DNA of 64,000 bases. It comes from an uncultured Eubacteriales bacterium. Its GTDB lineage: Bacteria; Bacillota; Clostridia; Lachnospirales; Lachnospiraceae. The stretch covers positions 1-64,000 of the forward strand of contig CATOIK010000003.1 of NCBI GenBank assembly GCA_951800645.1, in the 5' to 3' direction. Of the stretch, positions 9,372 through 19,766 are shown piece after piece; position 1 is the first letter of the stretch; each line of letters starts with the position of its first letter. The notes below the pieces were generated by a model, which did not search any database, was not told where the DNA came from, and saw only the letters and a program-made list of their open reading frames with translations. The position numbers and the translations under genes are program-made.

Positions 9372-10658
9372 TTATACTAACTTTGCCTCTGCTACCAGGA
9401 AGTCTACTGCCTCCTGAACGGCCAGGTCTTCCTTCATCTGGCTGATGCCATGCTCGCCCATAATGGACTTAATCTGCTCAGCTTCCATCTTGTAAGCCTC
9501 TGCCATCTTAGCAACCTCTGCCTCTACAGCCTCATCTGCAACCTGGATGTTCTCAGCAGCCACAACAGCCTCCAACACCAGACGGGTGCGGATACGGCGC
9601 TCAGCCTGGGGACGCATCTGCTCCTGCAGACTCTCCATAGTCATGCCGGTGAACTGCATGTACTGCTCCATAGTAATACCCTGGCTCTGCATTCTGCGGG
9701 CATAGTCGTTCATCATCTCGCGAACCTGCTCCTCAACCATAGCCGCCGGAATCTCCATGGAAGCGTTCTCTACCACCTTCTCTACAACATTGTTCTCGTT
9801 CTCGGTGGTAGCTTCCTGCTGTTTCTTCTCTGCCAGTTTTGCCTGTATATCAGCTTTATATGCATCTAAGGTCTCAAACTCGGAAACTTCGCTGGCAAAC
9901 TCATCGTTCAGCTCCGGAAGCTCTCTTACTTTGATTTCATGAACCGTTACCTTAAATACAGCCGGCTTGCCAGCCAGTTCTGCTGCGTGATACTGCTCCG
10001 GGAAGGTTACATTTACTTCTACTTCCTCGCCGATGTTCTTGCCGATCAACTGCTCCTCAAAGCCTTCGATAAAGGAGTGGGAACCAATAGTCAGCGGATA
10101 TGCCTCAGCCTTGCCGCCTTCAAAGGGAGTTCCGTCTACGAAGCCCTCGAAATCGATAACGGTCTGGTCTCCCTCAGCTACGGGACGATCCTCTACGGTT
10201 ACCACTCTGGCGTTCTGCTCCTGAACCTTCTTAAGCTCAGCCTCAACATCAGCCTCGGTTACCTCCGGTTTTGCCTTCGGAACCTCTATGCCCTTGTACT
10301 CGCCTAAGGTTACTTCCGGCTTAACAGCTACCAGTGCAGTGTAGATCATGGTTTTGCCTTTTTCTACCTGCTCAATGCTGATTTCCGGTCTGGAAACGAT
10401 GTCCAGTCCGCTCTCCTTCATAGCGTCTGCATAGGTGTTGTTGATGACCTCGTCTACAGCGTCCTCGTACAGTACGCCAACGCCGTACATCTTCTCAACC
10501 ATAGCCTGGGGAGCTTTTCCTTTACGAAAGCCTGGAATGTTAAAACGGTTCTTATTTTTCTGGAAAGAAGTTTTAAGAGCTGCCTCAAACTGCTCTGCCG
10601 GCACTTCCACGGTTAATTTTGCCATGTTCTTTTCTAACTTTTCTACTTGTAAACTCAT
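9372..10658 (-). CDS. tig: Trigger factor
   Basis: MSLQVEKLEKNMAKLTVEVPAEQF N-terminus, FRKGKAP ribosome-binding signature, FKBP domain. Confidence 0.96.
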   Translation of the reverse strand: MSLQVEKLEKNMAKLTVEVPAEQFEAALKTSFQKNKNRFNIPGFRKGKAPQAMVEKMYGVGVLYEDAVDEVINNTYADAMKESGLDIVSRPEISIEQVEKGKTMIYTALVAVKPEVTLGEYKGIEVPKAKPEVTEADVEAELKKVQEQNARVVTVEDRPVAEGDQTVIDFEGFVDGTPFEGGKAEAYPLTIGSHSFIEGFEEQLIGKNIGEEVEVNVTFPEQYHAAELAGKPAVFKVTVHEIKVRELPELNDEFASEVSEFETLDAYKADIQAKLAEKKQQEATTENENNVVEKVVENASMEIPAAMVEEQVREMMNDYARRMQSQGITMEQYMQFTGMTMESLQEQMRPQAERRIRTRLVLEAVVAAENIQVADEAVEAEVAKMAEAYKMEAEQIKSIMGEHGISQMKEDLAVQEAVDFLVAEAKLV

Positions 10659-10723
10659 GATAAAGTTTCCTCCTTGACATCTATGTATGGTCGTCACGGC
10701 AGGGCGCCACACTTCAGTGTATC

Positions 10724-10752
10724 ATTATATCATACTCCTTATTTAATTTCCA
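10724..10752 (-). promoter_or_regulatory. Candidate tig promoter (TGGAAA-N17-TATAAT)
   Basis: Minus strand TATAAT 10724-10729; weak -35 TGGAAA 10747-10752. Confidence 0.4.
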
Positions 10753-10880
10753 GTCCTATTTTTCCTTATTTTACGGCGGTTTCCCGGCTGCCCGGCGTCT
10801 GCTTTCCCGGCTTTTTGACCCTTGATTCCTGATCCTATGCCATGATATGATAATATCATCTGAAAACAAGGAGAACTTAC

Positions 10881-11333
10881 ATGGAAATCGAGAAAAAATA
10901 CCTGGTTACTGCACCACCAAAGGACTTTCACACCTGGCCCTGCCACAAAATTGAGCAGGCCTATTTGTGCACCCAGCCTGTGGTCCGCATCCGCCGGGAG
11001 GACGACGCTTACTATATGACCTACAAATCTGCCGGGCTCTTAGCCAGAGAGGAATACAATCTGCCTCTGACTGCAGAAGCCTACGCCCACCTTCTTGCCA
11101 AGGCAGACGGCATCATTTTAACCAAAAACCGATACCACTGCCCCATCCCCGAAACCGGTCTGGTCATCGAACTGGATGTTTTCTCCGGAAAATATGAGGG
11201 ACTTATGCTGGCGGAAGTAGAATTTCCCACTTTAGAAGCAGCCGGGGCCTTTACGCCGCCTGCATGGTTTGGAGAAGATGTAACCTTTTCCGGGAAGTAT
11301 CAGAACAGCCGGTTAAGCAAAGGCGCAGACTAA
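10881..11333 (+). CDS. CYTH domain-containing protein (adenylate cyclase / triphosphatase-like)
   Basis: MEIEKKYLV N-terminal ExExK motif; divergent from tig, own terminator. Confidence 0.85.
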   Translation: MEIEKKYLVTAPPKDFHTWPCHKIEQAYLCTQPVVRIRREDDAYYMTYKSAGLLAREEYNLPLTAEAYAHLLAKADGIILTKNRYHCPIPETGLVIELDVFSGKYEGLMLAEVEFPTLEAAGAFTPPAWFGEDVTFSGKYQNSRLSKGAD

Positions 11334-11348
11334 AGAAGCTCTGACAGC

Positions 11349-11400
11349 AAAACACCGCAGCCATAAAGAAATCTTCCGATTCTCTCAGCTGCGGTGTTTT
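11349..11400. terminator. Bidirectional terminator between convergent genes
   Basis: AAAACACCGCAGC / GCTGCGGTGTTTT 13-bp stem between plus-strand CYTH gene and minus-strand operon end. Confidence 0.8.
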
Positions 11401-11408
11401 AAATTGTT

Positions 11409-11777
11409 TTACTTTTCTTTCCATCCTGCATACAGGGTAATGGAACCGGTAATAGTATCCTGTCCCAGATTCCATGGTCTTGTAAGACCTTCATCCAGAT
11501 ACCAGCCTTCAAACTCGTATCCTTCTCTGGAAGGAGCCGCCGGAGCCTCCACCAATTCCCCATACATCCGGATCTGGCTCTCTACGGAAGTACCGCCCAG
11601 GGTATCAAATGTTACATCATAACCCCGGTTAGAAATGCCAAATGCCATGCAGGCAATCAGGATGGCGCAAAGCACAACGATGATAATATTTAGAGTTTTT
11701 ACAGAAATGTTGACCCGGTCGTAGAGTCCCCGCAGCGGTTTCGGCTGCTGTTCCTCCTTCTGTTCCGGCTGTGCCAT
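11409..11777 (-). CDS. Small membrane-anchored protein with one InlB B-repeat (Listeria-Bacteroides repeat)
   Basis: Single TM (LNIIIVVLCAILIACMAFGI) then YDVTFDTLGG...REGYEFEGWYLDEG...ITLYAGW. Confidence 0.75.
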   Translation of the reverse strand: MAQPEQKEEQQPKPLRGLYDRVNISVKTLNIIIVVLCAILIACMAFGISNRGYDVTFDTLGGTSVESQIRMYGELVEAPAAPSREGYEFEGWYLDEGLTRPWNLGQDTITGSITLYAGWKEK

Positions 11778-11802
11778 AGCATTCCATCCTTTCTGTTTCT
11801 TT

Positions 11803-12810
11803 CTACTTTCTAACCAGATACTTCCGCATATCGATAGCACATGCAATCAGGATAATCAGACCCTTGATGATATACAGCATGTTTGCGTCTACAGACAGGA
11901 AGTTCAGTCCTGCGAAAATAATCTGCAGCAGCAGAACGCCGATTACGATACCGCTGATGCGTCCGATACCACCTACAAAGGATACGCCGCCGATAACGCA
12001 GGCTGCAATAGCGTCACACTCGTAGTTGAGACCGGTGTTGGCGTTAGCAGACGCAATACGGGCTCCATCCAGGAAACCTGTAATTGCATACATAATACCT
12101 GCCAGCATGAATACCATAATAATAGTGCGGGATACATTTACACCAGATACATTTGCAGCTTCCTCGTTGGAACCTACTGCAAACATGTTCTTGCCGAAGG
12201 TAGTCTTATTCCATACTACCCACATAATTACAGTCAGGATAGCAGAATACAGCACATACATGGGAACTGCCACATTACCAATCTTAAACAGAGTACCGGT
12301 AATCAGAGAACGATAGCCCTCAGTCAGGCCACTTAAGGTCTGTCCGTTGTTGGTGCCGTTCTTTAAGTACATCAGAATGATACCATACACAATCAGCTGG
12401 GTAGACAAGGTAACAATGAACGGATGCAGTTTGAATTTAGCAACACTGAAACCATTCACGAAACCTACGACTGCGCCTACTACCAAAACCATCAGAAATA
12501 CCACCAGGATAGGCGGCGCGCTGGTCATTTCCGGAAATACCTTAAATGCAGTAGTCAGCAGGGACGCAGAAATACAAGCCGTCAGACCTACTACCCGGCC
12601 TGCGGAAATATCCGTACCAGTCAGTACGATACATCCGCCGATACCCAGTGCAATGGGCAGTTTTGCTGCTGTCAGGGACAGCACATTGACGATGGAAGGC
12701 AGACCTAAGAATGCCGGAACCTTCACAGATATGTAGATAACCGCCAGAGCAATAATGATGAACATGGCGTTATTAAGCAGAAGATCACTGATTTTTTTCT
12801 TGTCAGCCAC
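11803..12810 (-). CDS. mglC: Sugar ABC transporter permease (MglC-like)
   Basis: BPD_transp_2-type multi-TM; downstream of mglA; GTDISAGRVVGL. Confidence 0.85.
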   Translation of the reverse strand: MADKKKISDLLLNNAMFIIIALAVIYISVKVPAFLGLPSIVNVLSLTAAKLPIALGIGGCIVLTGTDISAGRVVGLTACISASLLTTAFKVFPEMTSAPPILVVFLMVLVVGAVVGFVNGFSVAKFKLHPFIVTLSTQLIVYGIILMYLKNGTNNGQTLSGLTEGYRSLITGTLFKIGNVAVPMYVLYSAILTVIMWVVWNKTTFGKNMFAVGSNEEAANVSGVNVSRTIIMVFMLAGIMYAITGFLDGARIASANANTGLNYECDAIAACVIGGVSFVGGIGRISGIVIGVLLLQIIFAGLNFLSVDANMLYIIKGLIILIACAIDMRKYLVRK

Positions 12811-12834
12811 AGTTAATACCTCCTAATCCTATTC

Positions 12835-14409
12835 CTATACATATTTAGCAGCCAGAGTCATAATCTCTTCCTGCGTAGTTGTCTTTGCATCTACCTCGCC
12901 TGCCAGCTTTCCTCCTGACATAACCAGAATCCGGTCGCATACGCCAAGCAGCTCCGGCATTTCAGAGGAAACCATGATAACTGTCTTTCCCTGTTTTGCC
13001 AGGTCAAGAATCAGCTGATAGATTTCGTACTTTGCACCTACATCGATACCACGGGTAGGCTCGTCCAGAAGCAGTACCTCAGGCTCGGTGAGAAGCCATC
13101 TGGCCAAAATAACCTTCTGCTGGTTACCACCGGAAAGAGAACGGATCTGAGTACGCTGACTGGGGGTTTTAGTACGCATGGCATTGATGCCCCACTCTGT
13201 CGCCTTGCTCATTTTCGCATCGCTTAAAAGAGGCCCGTTCATGTACCGTTTCAAACTGGAAATGGTGGTGTTTGCCTGAATATCCCGGATTCCGAAGATA
13301 CCGGTAGCACGCCGTTCTTCTGTTAAGAGAGCAAACTTGTTAGCCAGAGATTCTCGTGGATTCCGGTTGGCTACTTTCTTGCCGTGCAGGTAAATTTCAC
13401 CGCTTTTTCTGGTAGCAACGCCGAATATATTCTCTAAAAGCTCGGTTCGTCCGGAGCCGTCCAAACCGGCTATGCCCAGTACCTCACCTTTCTTCGCCAC
13501 AAAGGAGACATCGTCTAAAACAGAGTAAGCTGCAGACATGCCCTTTACTTCTAATAAGGTCTCGCCCGGCACATTATCCTTCTCCGGATAACGGTTTGTC
13601 AGCTCGCGTCCTACCATCAGCTTAATAATCTCGTTCATACTCAGTTCCTTTGCGGGACGGGTAGCTACCCACTGTCCGTCACGCATGATGGTAACATCAT
13701 CGGAAATCCGAAGAATCTCCTCCATCTTATGTGAAATATAAATAATACCGCATCCGCGGCTGCGGAGCATGTTAATAATCCTGAACAGATGCTCAACTTC
13801 CTCCTCTGTCAAAGAAGAAGTGGGCTCGTCAAACACGATGACCTTGGAATTAAAGGAAACTGCTTTCGCAATCTCTACCATCTGTCTCTGGGATACCGGC
13901 ATACGGCTCATAACCGTCTTGGGATCCACATTGACTTCCAGCTCCTCAAATACCTTCTTGGTGGCCTCGTACATCTTTGACTCACTGGTCAGAGGACACC
14001 ACTTGGAGATTTTGGGGAACCGTCCAAGCCACATATTGTCCATAACATTGCGCTTCAGAGCCTGGTTCAACTCCTGATGCACCATAGCCACACCGTTTTC
14101 CAGGGCTTCCTTGGATGTCTTAAAGTTGACTTCCTGACCCTCTAAATAAATGTGGCCGCTGTCTTTGTTGTATACGCCGAAAAGGCATTTCATTAAGGTG
14201 GATTTTCCGGCTCCGTTCTCACCCATGAGCGCATGAACCGTACCAGCCCTAACGGTCAATGATACATTATCCAGAGCTTTTACGCCTGGAAATGATTTGC
14301 AAATTCCCTCCATTCGCAGAAGAACACTCTTATCTCCAGCAGAGGCCGGCGTTTCCTGCTTTTCCAAATTCGCTCCCAAATTGACACCTCCTACTTCCCT
14401 TTTCTTCAA
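12835..14409 (-). CDS. mglA: Sugar ABC transporter ATP-binding protein (MglA-like, two NBDs)
   Basis: Two ABC domains: [12 protein letters not shown] and [28 protein letters not shown]. Confidence 0.88.
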   Translation of the reverse strand: MKKREVGGVNLGANLEKQETPASAGDKSVLLRMEGICKSFPGVKALDNVSLTVRAGTVHALMGENGAGKSTLMKCLFGVYNKDSGHIYLEGQEVNFKTSKEALENGVAMVHQELNQALKRNVMDNMWLGRFPKISKWCPLTSESKMYEATKKVFEELEVNVDPKTVMSRMPVSQRQMVEIAKAVSFNSKVIVFDEPTSSLTEEEVEHLFRIINMLRSRGCGIIYISHKMEEILRISDDVTIMRDGQWVATRPAKELSMNEIIKLMVGRELTNRYPEKDNVPGETLLEVKGMSAAYSVLDDVSFVAKKGEVLGIAGLDGSGRTELLENIFGVATRKSGEIYLHGKKVANRNPRESLANKFALLTEERRATGIFGIRDIQANTTISSLKRYMNGPLLSDAKMSKATEWGINAMRTKTPSQRTQIRSLSGGNQQKVILARWLLTEPEVLLLDEPTRGIDVGAKYEIYQLILDLAKQGKTVIMVSSEMPELLGVCDRILVMSGGKLAGEVDAKTTTQEEIMTLAAKYV

Positions 14410-14448
14410 TCACATTCTGATTCCGGTATGAAATCCGTGAAACAGAAA

Positions 14449-14488
14449 AACCGGCGCAGCCGCGCCAACAGCACTGCCTGCGCCGGTT
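14449..14488 (-). terminator. Intra-operon terminator/attenuator between mglB and mglA
   Basis: AACCGGCGCAG / CTGCGCCGGTT 11-bp stem followed on minus strand by TTTCTGTTT. Confidence 0.7.
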
Positions 14489-14541
14489 CTGTAATGTTTT
14501 ACCGAAACGCTGCGCCCGGTGACACAGCTTTCTATAAACAG

Positions 14542-14566
14542 CAACCGCACTAGCGTTGTGCGGTTG
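14542..14566 (-). repeat. Second hairpin in the mglB-mglA spacer
   Basis: CAACCGCAC tagcgtt GTGCGGTTG perfect 9-bp inverted repeat. Confidence 0.6.
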
Positions 14567-14631
14567 TGTAAAGTGTTGGACGGCTGCCTGTTTCTGCACC
14601 CATCTTCCCACTGTCCTAACTCATATTCGTA

Positions 14632-15798
14632 TTATTCTTCACCAGTGTAGGTAGCGTACGGAATGTTTACACGCCAGGTGCCAACTACATTCTCTGCATC
14701 AACGTCTGTAAAGGTGTCAGCGCTGGCCATGTAGTTCTCACTGATCTGAGCGATGGTGGAAGCCATACCCTCAGCATCCTGCTTGATGGTACCGATCATA
14801 GTACCTTTGCCGATAGCGTCTTTTGCTGCGTCAGTAGCGTCTACGCCGAATACCGGAATAACAGTTGCGCTGCCGTCCTCTAAGTTGTAGCCGGCGTTCT
14901 GCAGAGCAGTAACAGCACCGATAGCCATCTCATCGTTGTTAGCGATAACCAGCTCTACCATGTTTCCGTTAGCCTCGCTGTACTGGGACAGGATAGTCTG
15001 CATATAGTTGTTAGCTGCTGCTGCAGACCAAGCGCCGTCCTGGTCAACCAGATACTTGTTTGCATTGCTGGCATCGTAGAAGGTCAGAGCGCTCTTGCCT
15101 GCCTCTGTCAGAACCTTGTCTGCATCCTCAACGCCGAACTGGGTACGAGCGATAGCCTCTGCATTACCCTCCTGGCCCTTGAACATAACATAGGAAATAG
15201 CTCCGTCACCGTTTAAGTCAACAGCGTCGTAGTTGTCAACCAGATACTGGCCGATCATCTCGCCCTGCATATGGCCTGCCATCTCATAGTCAGTACCTAC
15301 GAATACGCACTTGTCGTAGCTGCTAACTACTTCTTCGCTTACGGAACGGTTAAAGAAGATAACCGGAATGTTCTGAGCGCTTGCCTGGTCAATAATGTTC
15401 TTTGCAGCATCGTCAGAACCGCTGTCTACCAGGTTTACAACCAGCAGAGAAGTTCCCTTTGCGATTGCAGTGGTAACCTGCTCAGTCTGGGTAGTCTGGC
15501 TGTTGTTGCTGTCGTAATCCTGATACTTGATGCCGGCTGCCTCTAAAGCTGCGTCCAGAGCGGAGCGCACGCTGGAAATGTAGGTGTCGCCGTAGGTGTA
15601 GTAGAATACAGAAACCTCACCGTCCAGAGCTGCCGGTGCCTCAGTCTCCTCTGCTGCAGCTTCAGTCTTAGCTGCCTCAGTCTCGGTTGCTGCCGGAGCT
15701 GCAGTGGTTGCTGCGGTCTGGCTGCCGCCGCATGCTGCTAAGGACATTACCATGCAGGACGCCATAGCCATAGCAGTTACTTTTCTTACTAATTTCAT
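14632..15798 (-). CDS. mglB: Galactose/methyl-galactoside-type substrate-binding lipoprotein (MglB-like)
   Basis: Lipobox LAACGG; Peripla_BP_4 fold motifs (VVNLVDSGSDDAAKNIID, FFNRSVSEE, NNDEMAIGA). Confidence 0.85.
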   Translation of the reverse strand: MKLVRKVTAMAMASCMVMSLAACGGSQTAATTAAPAATETEAAKTEAAAEETEAPAALDGEVSVFYYTYGDTYISSVRSALDAALEAAGIKYQDYDSNNSQTTQTEQVTTAIAKGTSLLVVNLVDSGSDDAAKNIIDQASAQNIPVIFFNRSVSEEVVSSYDKCVFVGTDYEMAGHMQGEMIGQYLVDNYDAVDLNGDGAISYVMFKGQEGNAEAIARTQFGVEDADKVLTEAGKSALTFYDASNANKYLVDQDGAWSAAAANNYMQTILSQYSEANGNMVELVIANNDEMAIGAVTALQNAGYNLEDGSATVIPVFGVDATDAAKDAIGKGTMIGTIKQDAEGMASTIAQISENYMASADTFTDVDAENVVGTWRVNIPYATYTGEE

Positions 15799-15872
15799 GA
15801 TTCTTTTCCTCCCTTACAAGTTTTATGTAGGTTTTTGTCGGCTTTTTATCATTTTGAACTACCGACAAGCCT

Positions 15873-15900
15873 ATTATACCATTATTTTTAACATTTTCCA
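15873..15900 (-). promoter_or_regulatory. Candidate mgl operon promoter (TGGAAA-N16-TATAAT)
   Basis: Minus strand TATAAT 15873-15878; weak -35 TGGAAA 15895-15900. Confidence 0.45.
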
Positions 15901-15951
15901 TAAGTTTTTTTTCGTTTTTTTATAATTTTTTTCATTTTTCGTATAAAAATG

Positions 15952-16983
15952 CTATTCTTGTTCTTTTACAGTTTGAGGGCATCGGTAATATTTGCCATTC
16001 TCCAGTTCCAACTCCGGATCCAATTCCCGTCCCATGGCCTTGTCGGACAAAATGGAAAACATGACTTTTGCATACTGCTCCTTATTGCTGGATACGGTGC
16101 CGATCATCGTCCCTTCTTTGACTGCCTCCAGCCCGGACTCCACGCCGTCAATGCCGACCACACTGATGCCAGACGCACCTTCTCGCTTAACGGCGTCAAT
16201 GGCGCCTAAAGCCATATCGTCATTATTGCAGATTACCAGTTCAATTTCCCCCGGATATTTTTTTAGCCACTGTTCCATTAAAGCAGAGGCCTGACTCCGT
16301 TCCCAGTTGGCAATGCCGCCGGTAATTTTTTCAATGGGTACTCCCCGGTCTTTCAGGGTCTGGATGGACCATTCCGTACGGATCAGGGCGTCCTGGTGGC
16401 TGCTTTCTCCCTCCAGCAATACATAGCTGATCACTCCGTTTCCGTTTAAATCCAGCTGCTCCGGATTCTCTTTATAGTATTTCTCCACAATCCCTGCCTG
16501 CAGAATACCGGATTCTTTTGGGTCTACTCCCAGGTAATAAAGCTGGTCCCACCGGTTCATGTCCTCCTCCACCGGCTGACGGTTAAAGAACACCACCGGA
16601 ACTTCCGCCGTCATGGCCTGGTCTATCATGGAGGAAGCGTCCATCCTGTCTACCGGATTGATGCACAGCACATCGCAGCCCAGGGAAATAAACCGCTCCA
16701 CCTGGCTGTTTTGGATGTGCTGGCTTCCTTTGGCGTCCTGAATATCCAGGTTTACCTTGATTCCAGTTTCCTGTTCATAGGATTTGGCCTCCCGCTCCAG
16801 CTCACTGCGGATGTTGTTGATAAAAATGTCGTCTCCCCGGTAAAGACTGACGCCAATGCGGATAGAGGTTTTTTCCTGATTATCCGCCTGTTTGCTGCAG
16901 CCGGACAGACAAATGCCTGCAAACAGGCAGATTACTGCCAGCTTATGCAGTTTTAACATCTTGAGCCTTACAGTTTTCTTCAT
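15952..16983 (-). CDS. Second sugar-binding lipoprotein (MglB/Peripla_BP_4 family)
   Basis: Lipobox LSGCSK; FFNRQPVEEDMN and NNDDMALGAIDAV motifs parallel mglB. Confidence 0.8.
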   Translation of the reverse strand: MKKTVRLKMLKLHKLAVICLFAGICLSGCSKQADNQEKTSIRIGVSLYRGDDIFINNIRSELEREAKSYEQETGIKVNLDIQDAKGSQHIQNSQVERFISLGCDVLCINPVDRMDASSMIDQAMTAEVPVVFFNRQPVEEDMNRWDQLYYLGVDPKESGILQAGIVEKYYKENPEQLDLNGNGVISYVLLEGESSHQDALIRTEWSIQTLKDRGVPIEKITGGIANWERSQASALMEQWLKKYPGEIELVICNNDDMALGAIDAVKREGASGISVVGIDGVESGLEAVKEGTMIGTVSSNKEQYAKVMFSILSDKAMGRELDPELELENGKYYRCPQTVKEQE

Positions 16984-16995
16984 TTCTTGCTCCTC

Positions 16996-17982
16996 CTATT
17001 CAATGGGATACAGCATTTTTTCAAAAGCCGGATCCTGCAGATCCTCCCGCTCAATGTACCAGCTTTCCAGCAAGGTATCTTTCCCTTTCTTTTCCCCTGC
17101 AGCCGCTTCCACAGCGGTTCGGACGCTGACATACCCTGCAGTAAAATCATCGGTGACGCAGAGCCCTGTAATCTGCCCCTGTTCCAAATGATTCAGCAGG
17201 GAAACTGAGGTTCCCCGGCCGTAAAGCCCTGCCGCCAGATGATTCCAGGCCGGCTCACTTCCTGCCAGTCTGTCTGCTGCTGCCAGAAGGCTTTCCTGAT
17301 CCAGGCAGGCAATTACCAGATCTGGTTCCCCCTGTTTTTTTCTGGTAAAGAAAAAGCTGGCAAGGTCCGGATCTTCTCCGGTATTATAATAGGCTGCCTG
17401 ACAGCCTGCTTCTGATAAAACAGCCTGGATCCCTGCCTCAAACTGACGGTTCATCCAGTTTCCTTTCCCCTGCTCCAAAAGCCAGACCGTCTGCCCTGTC
17501 CCATGACGGTTCAGAATTTCCGTTCCCAGCATCCGCCCCATTTTTTCATAATCCGTGGTAACAGCCCCCCAGGCCTTATGGTCTGCCATGGAAGCTCCCG
17601 TTAAAATCACCGGTATCTCAAGCTGTCCCCGTTCCAAAAGTCTGTCTAACTGGGCGGCTTCCACCGGATCCAGCACAATGGCTCTGGCACCTTCCCGCTG
17701 TTCCCGCAGGACCATTTCCATCTGCTGCGCCTCATGATTGCGCTCATAAAGGCTTACAAAACTGACATCTGCGTTCAGCTCCAGAGCCGCCTGATCCATC
17801 CCCTTCCGGAAATTCACATAGTCGTTGTCATTGGAATCCCCGATAATCACAGAAACCTGATAAACCGGGTTCTGCCGTTCCTTAATAATCAAATCTGTGG
17901 AGGAAGCCAGAAACAGCAGCACCAGAATGATTTCGTACAGAATCAAAAAGTACAGTTCCTTTTTCTTCTTCGTTATCTTCAT
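16996..17982 (-). CDS. Membrane-anchored periplasmic-binding-protein-like protein (candidate sensor partner of the histidine kinase)
   Basis: N-terminal TM without lipobox Cys; Peripla_BP_4-like body; 4-bp overlap with histidine kinase gene. Confidence 0.7.
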   Translation of the reverse strand: MKITKKKKELYFLILYEIILVLLFLASSTDLIIKERQNPVYQVSVIIGDSNDNDYVNFRKGMDQAALELNADVSFVSLYERNHEAQQMEMVLREQREGARAIVLDPVEAAQLDRLLERGQLEIPVILTGASMADHKAWGAVTTDYEKMGRMLGTEILNRHGTGQTVWLLEQGKGNWMNRQFEAGIQAVLSEAGCQAAYYNTGEDPDLASFFFTRKKQGEPDLVIACLDQESLLAAADRLAGSEPAWNHLAAGLYGRGTSVSLLNHLEQGQITGLCVTDDFTAGYVSVRTAVEAAAGEKKGKDTLLESWYIEREDLQDPAFEKMLYPIE

Positions 17983-19757
17983 AATGGTTTCTCCTCCCCG
18001 GACACAGCCGGAAGATGGATCAAAATTGCAGTGCCCTCGTCCGGCTCCGACTGAATCGTCAGGCCGTAATCCTCACCGAAATACAGACGAATGCGTTCAT
18101 TCACATTTTTCACCCCGATGCCGGAGCCATGTCTGGAATGAACCGGCATGTCCTTTGTCAGCAGGCTGGACACCTGCTCCTCTGTCATGCCCAGACCGTT
18201 GTCCCGCACCTCAAACCAAAGGCTGTCCTCCTTTTTATAGGCCCGCACCTGAATCAGTCCGTCTCCGTCCATAAATTCCATGCCGTGATAGATGGCGTTT
18301 TCTACCAGGGGCTGCAGCATCAGCTTTAAGCTGGAAAGAGACAGCACCTCCGGCTCTGCCTGAATCTCATAAGAAAATTTGTCTTTAAACCGCATTTGCT
18401 GAATCATCAGGTAGTTGCGCACATGCTCCAGCTCGTCCCGCACCGGAATAATACTTTTCCCCTTGCTTAAGCTGATGCGGAAAAACCTGGCCAGGGCGGT
18501 TACTACCTTGACTGCCTCCTGTTTCTGACCGTTTTCAATCATCCACACGATGATGTCCAGGGTATTATACAGGAAATGAGGATTTATCTGAGACTGAAGG
18601 GTATCAAATTCGCTGCGCCGCTTGGATTCATGCTCTGCCACAATATCCTGCATCAGCGTCTGGATCCGCTTCGCCATATCCCGGATGGACCGTCCCAAAT
18701 GCTGAATCTCGTAGGAGCCGCCAATAGATACCTCTGTTTCCAAATCCCCTGCCTCCAGGGCATTGACCGACTTTTCCAGCTTCTTTATAGGGCCGGTAAT
18801 CCGGTTGGAGATATAAGCGTTAATCAGTACCAGAATAAACAGTACAAATGCGATAAGGAAGACGATAAACAGCTTGGTCTTTAAATTGTTCAGGGAAATG
18901 TTGCTTTCCGGCGTGACGCCGATCAGCTTCCAGCCTGTATATCCTACGGATTTTACAGTCACATCCCGCTTCTGTCCCCGGTACACCTCCTGGTAATGGC
19001 CGTCCCGGTAAGAAACGGCAGCCTGAAGATTTTCCTCCATCTGCCCTGCCTCCACCAGCTGCATCTGAGGATGATAAATCAGCTCACCATTGCTGCTTGT
19101 CATGTAAAGGTAGCCGGTGTCTCCCAGGGTAATATTGTCCAGAAGCTGCTTTAAGCTGCCGTAAGTAATGTCAATCAACAGAACTCCCTGTTCTGTGGAG
19201 GTTCCTCTGGTAATCTCCACTGCACGGGACAAACTGATGACCCACCGGTACTGATATTCGCTGCTGTCAAACAGGTACTGGACATGGGGGGTAGTAAAAT
19301 GCAGGTTATCCATCCGGTTTAAGGTGTTCTCAAACCAGGGCTCCTCTTTTACGGAAAAACCGGGCTTTAACCGGGCAGCCGGAACTGCTTCTAAAAGCTC
19401 TCCGTCTCTGGAAAGCAGAGCGATGTTGGAAATGTAGTCCTTGTTGTTGCCGTAAAGCAGGGTAAATTCATTGTTGACCGACTCTGCCGACAAATCTGCA
19501 TTCTTGATCACGCCGTAGTAAAGAGAGTCCGACAGCTTCATAATGGTTCTTAAGTAGGAGTCGACCGAACGGTTTACCTGGGTCAGAAGGGCCTGGTTTT
19601 CCTTCTGGATGGTGGCCGACATCTGGCTGTTTAACCGGCCGTAGAGAGACACCCCAATCAGCATAATCGCCAGAAGGGCGCTGACTGTAAAATACACATA
19701 AATGGTGGTACGGATACTGAAGCGGTTCAGCCATCCGTCCTTTAGCTTCCTCTTCAT
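17979..19757 (-). CDS. Sensor histidine kinase (YesM/LytS-type, Cache + HAMP + His_kinase)
   Basis: Two TMs, HAMP, QINPHFLYNTLDIIVWM, ENAIYHG, DNGLGM motifs. Confidence 0.92.
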   Translation of the reverse strand: MKRKLKDGWLNRFSIRTTIYVYFTVSALLAIMLIGVSLYGRLNSQMSATIQKENQALLTQVNRSVDSYLRTIMKLSDSLYYGVIKNADLSAESVNNEFTLLYGNNKDYISNIALLSRDGELLEAVPAARLKPGFSVKEEPWFENTLNRMDNLHFTTPHVQYLFDSSEYQYRWVISLSRAVEITRGTSTEQGVLLIDITYGSLKQLLDNITLGDTGYLYMTSSNGELIYHPQMQLVEAGQMEENLQAAVSYRDGHYQEVYRGQKRDVTVKSVGYTGWKLIGVTPESNISLNNLKTKLFIVFLIAFVLFILVLINAYISNRITGPIKKLEKSVNALEAGDLETEVSIGGSYEIQHLGRSIRDMAKRIQTLMQDIVAEHESKRRSEFDTLQSQINPHFLYNTLDIIVWMIENGQKQEAVKVVTALARFFRISLSKGKSIIPVRDELEHVRNYLMIQQMRFKDKFSYEIQAEPEVLSLSSLKLMLQPLVENAIYHGMEFMDGDGLIQVRAYKKEDSLWFEVRDNGLGMTEEQVSSLLTKDMPVHSRHGSGIGVKNVNERIRLYFGEDYGLTIQSEPDEGTAILIHLPAVSGEEKPL

Positions 19758-19766
19758 AGGCTCTCC

